DNA of 8,209 nt, taken from NCBI GenBank assembly GCA_030431355.1, contig JAUIJG010000231.1:1-8209 (forward strand), read 5' to 3'. Below, one piece after another: positions 1-6,622 of the stretch. A program made the position numbers and the translations under genes. Each line of letters starts with the position of its first letter. Position 1 is the first letter of the stretch. The stretch is from a bacterium (GTDB lineage Bacteria > Cyanobacteriota > Vampirovibrionia > Obscuribacterales > Obscuribacteraceae). The notes below the pieces were generated by a model, which saw only the letters and a program-made list of their open reading frames with translations, made no database searches and was not told the origin of the DNA.

Positions 1-513
1 AGACAGTTCGGACAAATTCTACTGGAGAAGGGAAGTGTTACCCATGAACTGCTGGAGGCCGCTATTGTGCTCCAGGACATGGTTGCCAATGATACCTTGA
101 AAGCATTCCAGGCCGGCCAGGCTCTTAGACAGTGCAGAGATGCCCAGGTCTCCGTATACCAGGCTGTGGCCGAGCTAGATCCTCCGGCCCAGGCGCCGCA
201 AAAGCATATCAGCCCTTCGGATCTATTAGTTCAGTCGGGACTGGTGGACAGAGAAAAGATGGATGAATTGGTTCCGGAGCCGTTGGACAGCTCTATCAAA
301 GTGGGCAAAAAAGTTCTCGCCGCCGGAGTAATCAGTGAATCATTTCTCTATCTCGCCTTGAGAACTTACTCTCTTTTCAAACAGGGTTATCTCTCAGCGG
401 ACCAGGCCACAGAAGCCCTGGCCAAGTGCAGAGAAGACAAAGTCAGTCTTGATGAAGCCCTCTCCAAGCTGGACTGGAATGTCCCCGCCAGAATGCAGTG
501 GGTCTGGACATAA
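1..513 (+). CDS. GspE-N/MshEN-like helical repeat protein, C-terminal part (5' truncated)
   Basis: The frame is open from the first base, so the start lies outside the window; 170 C-terminal residues are visible. They contain three copies of a short pattern resembling the GspE/MshE N-terminal (MshEN) helical motif, hydrophobic-Leu-x-x-Gly-x-Val/Ile-Ser/Thr-x-x-x-Leu: visible residues 3-22 (FGQILLEKGSVT...), 73-91 (SDLLVQSGLVDRE...) and 101-120 (VGKKVLAAGVIS...). The first and third copies continue into a second matching half, ending in VSVYQAVAELD and VSLDEALSKLD, so residues 3-60 and 101-158 are tandem repeats of about 58 residues. In known families this fold sits at the N terminus of secretion and pilus ATPases and can bind cyclic di-GMP; here no ATPase domain follows. 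The gene ends 5 nt before the patatin-like gene, which suggests co-transcription. The biological role is unknown; a sensory or scaffold role is only inferred. Confidence 0.75.
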   Translation, partial: RQFGQILLEKGSVTHELLEAAIVLQDMVANDTLKAFQAGQALRQCRDAQVSVYQAVAELDPPAQAPQKHISPSDLLVQSGLVDREKMDELVPEPLDSSIKVGKKVLAAGVISESFLYLALRTYSLFKQGYLSADQATEALAKCREDKVSLDEALSKLDWNVPARMQWVWT

Positions 514-518
514 TCTAG

Positions 519-1541
519 ATGTTCAAAACCAAACAATTGCCAGCTATCGCGGCCCTTACCTCCCTGATGATTCTGGGAGCTGAAGCGAGCACAGCCTCGG
601 CCACTGACACCATATATGAGGACAAGGTCTCCAACAGTTCACAAAATTTCCAGGGCTCTGTCAGCAAAAAAGCAAGACCGAAAGTCGGTCTTGCCCTGGG
701 AGGAGGCGGCGCAAGGGGGGCAGCCCATGTTGGAGTGCTCAAAATTCTGGAGCAGCAAGGAATCACCATAGATTACATCGCGGGCACTAACGTTGGCGCT
801 GTGGTGGGAGGTCTCTATGCTGCCGGGATATCCCTCGACTCCATGGAAGAGATGTTTGTCAAAAGGTCTTTGCTCAAAGCCTATCTGACCGTTCCGCTGA
901 AAGTAAGAATACTGGTGATTCCGCTTTTCAGCACTTCCCGACTGGTCGGCCGCAAGAGCCTGGACGGTCTCTACCGGGGCAATCGCTTCAGAAAGTTTTT
1001 GAACCGCTATGTTCCTGAATCGGAAAGAGACCTCACCGACTTGAAGATTCCTTTTGGTGCAGTCACTTTCGACCTGATCGATGGTGAGGTGAAAGTGCTG
1101 AAAGAAGGAAATCTTGGTAAGGTCTTACAAGCCAGCTCAGCCATTCCTGTATTGCGAAAACCGGTAAAAATGAAGACTTCATCGGGAGACAATCATCTTT
1201 TTGTGGATGGAGGTGTCGCCGTCAATCTCCCGGTAAAACAGGTAAGGGCAATGGGAGCCGATGTGGTGATTGCGGTAAATTTGAATGACTCCCGCACCGC
1301 CAGCAAAGAGTCCGAATTCTATAAGGTTGGCAGCGTAAGCCACAGGGTTATTCAGCTGCACCTGAAGTCTATCGACAAGGAACAGCTTGAGAATGCAGAT
1401 CTTGTCATTGATCCGGATGTGGACGGAATAGGACTGATTTCAAGCAGTCAAAAAGACGCCGAGTATGCAATAAAAGCAGGCGAATCGGCAGCATTAAAAG
1501 AGCTGGATAAATTACACAAACTAACCAAAACAGGTCATTAG
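519..1541 (+). CDS. Secreted patatin-like protein lacking the catalytic serine
   Basis: A 340-residue protein of the patatin-like phospholipase (RssA/NTE) family. Residues 1-28 form a signal peptide with a hydrophobic core and an A-S-A signal peptidase I site (26-28), so export across the inner membrane is expected. The oxyanion loop GGGGARG is intact (61-67), as are the conserved ASSAIPVL stretch (205-212) and the dyad motif VDGG with Asp230. The nucleophile elbow, normally G-T-S-x-G, reads G-T-N-V-G at 89-93, so the serine is Asn91 (AAC codon 789-791). A serine-to-asparagine change should abolish lipid acyl hydrolase activity, so this may be a pseudoenzyme with a binding or scaffold role. 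The remaining fold looks well conserved with no frameshift, which argues against a decaying gene. The start is the only ATG that supplies the signal peptide. No strong Shine-Dalgarno is seen, and the upstream stop is 5 nt away, so translational coupling is likely. Confidence 0.9.
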   Translation: MFKTKQLPAIAALTSLMILGAEASTASATDTIYEDKVSNSSQNFQGSVSKKARPKVGLALGGGGARGAAHVGVLKILEQQGITIDYIAGTNVGAVVGGLYAAGISLDSMEEMFVKRSLLKAYLTVPLKVRILVIPLFSTSRLVGRKSLDGLYRGNRFRKFLNRYVPESERDLTDLKIPFGAVTFDLIDGEVKVLKEGNLGKVLQASSAIPVLRKPVKMKTSSGDNHLFVDGGVAVNLPVKQVRAMGADVVIAVNLNDSRTASKESEFYKVGSVSHRVIQLHLKSIDKEQLENADLVIDPDVDGIGLISSSQKDAEYAIKAGESAALKELDKLHKLTKTGH

Positions 1542-1550
1542 TTTGCCCAG

Positions 1551-1573
1551 TCCGATAGAACTCTCTATCAGGA
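1551..1573. terminator. Weak hairpin between convergent genes
   Basis: GATAGA (1554-1559) and TCTATC (1564-1569) are perfectly complementary around a 4-nt loop, and the outer TCC/GGA can add three pairs if A1570 bulges. It lies just beyond the patatin-like stop codon and overlaps the end of the opposing gene. The stem is AT-rich and no T tract follows on either strand, so intrinsic termination is uncertain. Confidence 0.25.
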
Positions 1574-2422
1574 GAATGTTGGAGAAGCGTTATCCACTTG
1601 CATCTTTAAAGGGGGCAAGTCTCCGGTCAGATAGCCCTCCAGACCACCTTCCATGAGCCTCTGCACATCCTGAAGGAATCTAGCTGCAGGGGCTCCGTCA
1701 ATTATTCGGTGGTCAAAATTGTAGGCCACGGTCATCATCGGTCTAATTTGGATCTCACCGTCCCGTACCACTGCCCGATCTTCAACTTTGCCTATCCCAA
1801 AGATAGTGGTTGTTACACAGGGCGGAACGAGAACCCGGGCGCCATATTTGCCCAGAGTGCTGAGACCGAATGTCGCGCCCTGATATTTCAGACGGAATGC
1901 AGGAAAATGTCTGCCCATCATCAAGATAAACTGCCTTACCAGCCAGGGAAAGTTGTTGAATCGATTTTGAATGTTCAACTGATCTACTTCTTCAAAGTCT
2001 TTAGTGCCGTATGCTTTGAGCTCTTCTGCGATCTGCTCCACCGGCTTGGTATCTGCGTCATCTATCGCGCCGAAGAAAACAGCCGCCTGGGGTCCGACGA
2101 ATCTCTCCACGGTGAATCCGGCTACGATGTTGCCCAGAGTCACTTGACGCCCCCAGGGCATTCTCAAGGTACGGCTCTCGGGATGGGCTCTCTGGGCGAT
2201 GGCTATCGCCTTCAGGAGGATAGCAGTGACAGTAACCTTACTGCCAACGCTCTTCATGCGAGTTCTCAACTCTTCTGCCCAGGTCATATCAATATCGCAA
2301 AGCAGGAGGGTAGGCACACTGCCTTTATTCATAACCTCAATCAGGTCTAGAACGTTCCATCGGGGACGGGGCAACTTGGATACCGAGTAATTGAAGACAC
2401 TCTTTTTCGGATCGTTGGACAT
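1568..2422 (-). CDS. Stand-alone 2-oxoacid dehydrogenase E2-type acyltransferase domain protein
   Basis: A 284-residue protein matching the catalytic domain of dihydrolipoamide acyltransferases (E2), part of the CoA-dependent acyltransferase superfamily with chloramphenicol acetyltransferase. The signature DHRIIDGA is present at 237-244, giving catalytic His238 and Asp242/Gly243. ATFGLSTLGKYG (183-194) corresponds to the conserved strand before the active site that reads TFTISNLG-like in E2 proteins. The N terminus has neither a lipoyl domain nor a peripheral subunit-binding domain, and no E1 or E3 gene is nearby, so it is unlikely to be a normal pyruvate or 2-oxoglutarate dehydrogenase subunit. 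Acyl transfer to an unknown acceptor is the most that can be inferred. There is no signal peptide, so it should be cytoplasmic. The ATG start has only a weak AGGTG-like sequence upstream. It converges with the patatin-like gene and diverges from the pilin-domain gene. Confidence 0.85.
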   Translation of the reverse strand: MSNDPKKSVFNYSVSKLPRPRWNVLDLIEVMNKGSVPTLLLCDIDMTWAEELRTRMKSVGSKVTVTAILLKAIAIAQRAHPESRTLRMPWGRQVTLGNIVAGFTVERFVGPQAAVFFGAIDDADTKPVEQIAEELKAYGTKDFEEVDQLNIQNRFNNFPWLVRQFILMMGRHFPAFRLKYQGATFGLSTLGKYGARVLVPPCVTTTIFGIGKVEDRAVVRDGEIQIRPMMTVAYNFDHRIIDGAPAARFLQDVQRLMEGGLEGYLTGDLPPLKMQVDNASPTFS

Positions 2423-2513
2423 ATTGACTTAGCACCTAACCTACGCTGACTAACTACTACATAACACAATCAAGAGCTTCCGATGTCAGACAAGCCTGTA
2501 ATTGAAAAAATCC

Positions 2514-2541
2514 TTGAAACAGTAGACTACTATTCTATTAT
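2514..2541 (+). promoter_or_regulatory. Candidate sigma70-type promoter for the pilin-domain gene
   Basis: TTGAAA (2514-2519) and TATTAT (2536-2541) are spaced by 16 nt, within the AT-rich 234-nt region between divergent genes. An overlapping TATAAG at 2539-2544 is an alternative -10 box with a longer spacer. This would give a 5' untranslated region of about 105-110 nt before the ATG at 2657. No convincing promoter was found on the opposite strand for the acyltransferase gene. Confidence 0.35.
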
Positions 2542-2656
2542 AAGATTATCAAGAGGATCCCGTGAAGGGCTTTTTGTAAATACCTTTTATTTTTCTTGAA
2601 AGTTAAGCAGTTACCGCTCCTAGCTACTATCTGAGAAAGACGCAACTTTAGGAAGA

Positions 2657-3721
2657 ATGTTTCAGAAGCGCTTCATCAAAAACACCCAACAGTTCAACCC
2701 TGCAGGATTTGAGCTGATTACAAAAAAAAACAATGACAGAAAAATGGATAAAAAGAGCCTTTCCACACCGCTGAGCCCAGGAAATATTGAAATTTCCGGC
2801 AACCATCCAATTAGTTGTTGTCGCATTTCGCCTGAAAAAATAACCCTGGCAGTAATTGGCTTCATTTTGCTCCTCCCCAATTGCGCCCTGGCTAGACGAG
2901 CCAGGGATATCGATGAATTGATGGGGAGACAATTCATTCGTACAACAAAAGACAAAAGAGACTACGTTCTCCTCAATATGAACAAGACTCAGAAAGCGGC
3001 AGAGAACTATGCAGCTCACAATGAAGGTGTTTATCCCCTGAAAATGAACGACGCCTTCAAGAGCTATTTCCCCCTGGGAAACTGTGATGGAAAGAACTAC
3101 ACAACCTACACAATACTCCACAATCCTTACACCGAAAAGCCAGGTTGGCCCAAAGTCTGCCTCATTCCTGATGTGGCGGGTAAGGGTGAGCCCGGCGAGA
3201 TTGAATACTATGTGGATAGAAAGAAAAACAGCTACAAAATATGCGGCAGGCTTGAAGATGGCGGTCTGCTCAAAGAGAGAAAGAGTTCTGCGCCACTATT
3301 TTTGAGGTCGAGCCGGAGACAAGCCAGCCTGGCCAACGCCAGACTGGTCCAGTGGGCAGCAGAAAGATACAACGAAATTGTGAGGGTATATCCGATCGGA
3401 ATGACCAGAACCTTCAAATGCTACTTTCCGGGCGGAGACCCAAAGAAAGCTAAACCCGGTAGACAAATTTGCAATCCTTACACCGGACGCAAGGAGTGGC
3501 CAGTGACAGGCAAAATCAAAAACTTGAGAAACGCAAGGCTGGCTTCGCCTTCCGTACTCAAAAGAGGAACAATAGAATATAGCCGCCTGGAAAGAGGATC
3601 TGACTATGCCATCAGAGTAGGTGGTAAAAATGACCGAGCCCTATCGGGATATGGAGGCCGGCCTACAACCCTGGTTATCGCCAGAGATGGCGATGGAAGC
3701 GGTCACGAAAGACAGTTTTAA
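2657..3721 (+). CDS. Secreted protein with two tandem pseudopilin-like globular domains
   Basis: A 354-residue protein. A hydrophobic stretch (63-73) followed by A-L-A (77-79) looks like a signal peptide with cleavage near residue 80, so the mature protein is probably outside the inner membrane. Two internal copies follow, at about 106-204 and 226-341. Each has an AAE-x-Y helix (114-118, 234-238), a VYP (125-127, 244-246), a Phe-Lys-x-Tyr-Phe-Pro segment (134-139, 253-258), NPYT (156-159, 273-276), a Trp-Pro (164-165, 281-282) and G-x-IEY (180-184, 304-308). This arrangement resembles the C-terminal globular part of type II secretion/type IV pilin-like proteins. The prepilin peptidase motif and FTLIE-type N-terminal helix are absent. 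The ATG has AGGAAG almost abutting it (1-nt gap), which is too close to be ideal; an in-frame stop at 2621-2623 bounds the frame upstream. A second ATG at 2744 would shorten the unusually long leader by 29 residues. Substrate or partner is unknown. Confidence 0.75.
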   Translation: MFQKRFIKNTQQFNPAGFELITKKNNDRKMDKKSLSTPLSPGNIEISGNHPISCCRISPEKITLAVIGFILLLPNCALARRARDIDELMGRQFIRTTKDKRDYVLLNMNKTQKAAENYAAHNEGVYPLKMNDAFKSYFPLGNCDGKNYTTYTILHNPYTEKPGWPKVCLIPDVAGKGEPGEIEYYVDRKKNSYKICGRLEDGGLLKERKSSAPLFLRSSRRQASLANARLVQWAAERYNEIVRVYPIGMTRTFKCYFPGGDPKKAKPGRQICNPYTGRKEWPVTGKIKNLRNARLASPSVLKRGTIEYSRLERGSDYAIRVGGKNDRALSGYGGRPTTLVIARDGDGSGHERQF

Positions 3722-3726
3722 TAGGG

Positions 3727-3758
3727 ATTAGACGGGTGGATGGGGTCACCCGTCTAAT
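3727..3758. terminator. Perfect 12-bp hairpin downstream of the pilin-domain gene
   Basis: ATTAGACGGGTG (3727-3738) and CACCCGTCTAAT (3747-3758) are perfectly complementary around an 8-nt loop. It begins 6 nt after the TAA stop of the pilin-domain gene and lies between two convergent genes, the classic place for a bidirectional terminator. No T run follows on either strand, so it may work as an mRNA 3'-end stabiliser or need other factors. Confidence 0.45.
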
Positions 3759-3880
3759 AAGTACAGTCGGCGATGTTCACGCGGTAACTACTATATTTTC
3801 CTCGAATCGCTCCTGGCATGACCTCAAATAATGCAGGCGCTCTTCAGATTCAAATTTTAGCGTTGAGCCGCTGTCCTGGA

Positions 3881-3905
3881 TCCTGCTGCTGGCTAGACAG
3901 CAGGA
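3881..3905 (-). repeat. GC-rich hairpin at the 3' end of the VIT/VWA gene
   Basis: TCCTGCTG (3881-3888) and CAGCAGGA (3898-3905) pair perfectly across a 9-nt loop. On the minus strand it begins 2 nt after the stop codon of the VIT/VWA gene. A competing CAGGAC/GTCCTG pairing with 3873-3878 is possible. No T tract follows, so a terminator or mRNA 3'-end structure is plausible but unproven. Apart from this and the 3727-3758 hairpin, the 186-nt gap 3722-3907 shows nothing. Confidence 0.35.
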
Positions 3906-3907
3906 CT

Positions 3908-6622
3908 TCAGACAGTGAACTGCCAGAATGAACCATTTTTCCCTAAGGCTCTGGTCAGAGTCGCTTCGGCTTCAGCCAATGCATCATCAAAACCAAGATC
4001 AAGCTGTTTTCGCATCGCTCTCAAACCAGCAACTGTAAGGCTTGGAGCCACCATAGCGGCGAGAAGACTTCTGTAATTGAGAGAAATAATTGTCGAAATT
4101 TTTGGCATTTCATAAGCCACAGGATGGTCATCCAGAGAATTCCGCAACTCCTCACAGGCGATAACGACAGCATCAACCGCCGGCATTTCGCCCTGCTCCA
4201 CCTGAATCCAGAAGTCGGTCCAGGCAAGAACAAATTTGTCCAGACTAACCACCACCTGCATCAAAGGTCCGGTCAGTTTTTCCGGTGAGGCGATTGAGAG
4301 CCTCGACAACCCCTTAAATGCGCTTGTTCCGCTAGATTTAGTAGAACCTTCGTACTTCGCCATATCACTGAAGCCGTAAGAATTGGATTTTGACTCTATC
4401 GATAAAGAATCTTCCTGACAGGGCTCAGACTGTTGCAGCGTGGGCGCAGCCTCTGGTTGAGGGAGACCCAAACCACCAGTCATTGCATATCCACCACCAG
4501 TAGTACCACATGCCGGTGGTGGCGGCGCCCCCCATGCTCCGGACATGGAGCCACTGAAAGAATCAAAACCAGCTGCTCCCCAGCCGCCGGCACCAGTGGA
4601 TCCGGGAACGGAAGCCCCCCAGGAGAGCGGGTTATGAACAGGCTGATAGGTCTTTCTGAGACCAAGGTCTTCTGACTGTATCTCCTCCTCATCCACCACA
4701 GTGAATGCGGTAAATCTGGAGAGAATGGAATACTCCACGGACAAATCTACAATCGCTTCACGAAAGACATCCTTTTCAGCGCCCCAGCCGAATCCACCTT
4801 CTGCAGCTCTAAATCGATCCTCCAGGTCTTGAATTACACGTCTTGCCCATAACTTGCCAATTGCTTCAATGTTCCCTTGTCCCAGAAGAACCTCTTCTTT
4901 GAACTTTCGTCCATCTTGATATTCACCTTCCACAATAAGTGCAGGCACAGCGTCTGCTTGAGTCGCGCCACCTGATTCATAGCGAAAGAATATGTCTACG
5001 GATCGACCAGAGAACAAATCAGGTACCATTTGTGGTGCAATGCTGGACTGTTCAACTTTGCAGTTCAGACCTCTGATGCGCAGCTTGGTGACCACTGGCT
5101 CACCAATGTCACTGGCAATTTTACGCATCGAATCCTCCAGGTCGCTTCCTGGCTCAACTACATAGGAGACCCCACCGGAAAGCTCCGAGAGATGTTTTAA
5201 AAAGCCGTAATTTACTGCGGTATCAATACCTAGAGAAAAAATGCGAATTCCTAAATCACTCTTCTGTAGCAGTTTGAATACATGGGACTCATCTCCCACC
5301 TGACCATCGGTTAAAAGAACGATTACCGGAACACGGTCGGAGTCGGTCTTTTCAAAACGCTCTAGAGCTTCACCCAGGGCAGAACAGATCTCAGTTCCAC
5401 CGGAAGCATCGACCTCGGTTAGAAAGTCCAACGCGGCAGCTACTGCCTCTTCATCGGATTCCACAAAACTGGTATCACCACTTTCTTCATGTCTTCCCCG
5501 ATTCCCAAAGAACCATGAATTTTGATGATCGAAGGCATTGATGGCAAACCGGTCGGCCGGACCAAGGCTGGAGAGAAGATACTTACAAGCCCTCTTAGCA
5601 GAAAGCATCTTGGCTCCCATCATAGATCCCGAGCGGTCCAGCAAGAAGATAAGATCTCTTCCTCTTGTGGTGTCGCTTTCGTCCTGGGAAGAGACCTCGG
5701 GAAGAATTGAAAGCATCCCTACTTTAGCTTTCTGAGTTTCATCGGAGAATGAGTTAAATCGACAAGCGATGCCACTTTCGGCCACAGTCCAGCGAAGAAT
5801 AAAATCACGGTTCATCAGCTCCTTCTTGTTGGCCAGGCTGACTCTCGCTCCACCTTCCTCAAAGTCTAGACGGGTGGCATGCTGAGAGCAGGCAAGGTTT
5901 TTAAGTTTTAGATCGTCCCTGGAGTTCGTCGAGTTCTTAGAGTCAACGCCAAAAGTAACATCGATACGGAGATCGACTTCAGGATCAAAATCTTCAGCCA
6001 ATCTCGGAGGACTTATTCTCGATGCATCCGGAACTCTATCGGAGTCGAGCGATACTCCATCACCTACCTGCTCTCGTGCCACCGGCTCCCCTCCGACATA
6101 ACGCGGTGCCACCACTAAAGGCAACCGCAACTCGGTGGAGCCATCTTCAAAGAAAGAAAGAATCTCACAGTATTTTATTTCAACTTCAAGGGTCTCATCA
6201 GGCTGAATATTTCCCAGGCTGACAGTAAAAATCTCATCTCGTTCTTGCTCCATCAAACAAGCTCTCTTGCCGCTATCCAGGGCTTCTTGATACTGCTTGC
6301 GCGCCTCTGAACGCTCTTGAATTTTGCCTTTTACAGTTCGTTCGCCAACTTTCAATTCCACGGAGTAGATAGAAGCACTGGCACTCACGGGAAAAGTGTA
6401 AACAGCCTCCAGACTCTCTCGATAGCAGTTCTTAAAGCTCTGTCGAATGGTGACATCAGCAAACCGGCTGGAAACTCGGGCATCTATCTCAACGGACTTT
6501 AGAGGCAGGGAAACTTGCTGGTCCTTTCTCTGGGCGAGAATCTCTCCCAGGGAGCGGCTCTTGCCGTAATAGAGCTTGTTCAAAAGTTTTACAACACTAT
6601 TCAGATTCCTCTTCTTGTCCAT
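3908..6622 (-). CDS. VIT domain and von Willebrand factor A domain protein with unique C-terminal region
   Basis: A 904-residue protein. Residues 38-160 form a VIT (vault/inter-alpha-trypsin) domain, including the AVYTFPV and GKIQERSEARKQYQEA-type segments. A beta-rich linker follows, then a VWA domain at about 322-500. The metal-ion-dependent adhesion site is complete: D329-x-S331-x-S333, Thr410 in GGT, and Asp439 in LTDG. Residues 624-645 (SVEYSILSRFTAFTVVDEEE) match the conserved segment after VWA in this family. A low-complexity Gly/Trp/Pro linker (about 667-722) and an unassigned mostly helical region (770-904) end the protein. There is no signal peptide or membrane segment, so a cytoplasmic adhesion or scaffold role is inferred. 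A longer frame exists with an ATG at 6670, but the start at 6622 has a strong AGGAGA 8 nt upstream. It overlaps the end of the MerR-like gene by 26 nt, so the two are almost certainly one operon. Confidence 0.93.
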   Translation of the reverse strand: MDKKRNLNSVVKLLNKLYYGKSRSLGEILAQRKDQQVSLPLKSVEIDARVSSRFADVTIRQSFKNCYRESLEAVYTFPVSASASIYSVELKVGERTVKGKIQERSEARKQYQEALDSGKRACLMEQERDEIFTVSLGNIQPDETLEVEIKYCEILSFFEDGSTELRLPLVVAPRYVGGEPVAREQVGDGVSLDSDRVPDASRISPPRLAEDFDPEVDLRIDVTFGVDSKNSTNSRDDLKLKNLACSQHATRLDFEEGGARVSLANKKELMNRDFILRWTVAESGIACRFNSFSDETQKAKVGMLSILPEVSSQDESDTTRGRDLIFLLDRSGSMMGAKMLSAKRACKYLLSSLGPADRFAINAFDHQNSWFFGNRGRHEESGDTSFVESDEEAVAAALDFLTEVDASGGTEICSALGEALERFEKTDSDRVPVIVLLTDGQVGDESHVFKLLQKSDLGIRIFSLGIDTAVNYGFLKHLSELSGGVSYVVEPGSDLEDSMRKIASDIGEPVVTKLRIRGLNCKVEQSSIAPQMVPDLFSGRSVDIFFRYESGGATQADAVPALIVEGEYQDGRKFKEEVLLGQGNIEAIGKLWARRVIQDLEDRFRAAEGGFGWGAEKDVFREAIVDLSVEYSILSRFTAFTVVDEEEIQSEDLGLRKTYQPVHNPLSWGASVPGSTGAGGWGAAGFDSFSGSMSGAWGAPPPPACGTTGGGYAMTGGLGLPQPEAAPTLQQSEPCQEDSLSIESKSNSYGFSDMAKYEGSTKSSGTSAFKGLSRLSIASPEKLTGPLMQVVVSLDKFVLAWTDFWIQVEQGEMPAVDAVVIACEELRNSLDDHPVAYEMPKISTIISLNYRSLLAAMVAPSLTVAGLRAMRKQLDLGFDDALAEAEATLTRALGKNGSFWQFTV

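Noticed and set aside
1709..2350. 213-codon open frame on the plus strand opposite the acyltransferase gene
   Set aside because: It lies wholly antisense to a gene with a clear catalytic motif, its protein has no recognisable domain, and composition fits a shadow frame.
2648..3121. 157-codon open frame on the minus strand inside the pilin-domain gene
   Set aside because: Antisense to a gene with visible internal repeats; the cysteine- and phenylalanine-rich translation looks non-biological.
5868..5878. TAGACGGGTGG matching an arm of the 3727-3758 hairpin
   Set aside because: It is an 11-nt match inside the VIT/VWA coding region with no flanking similarity; chance is the simplest explanation.
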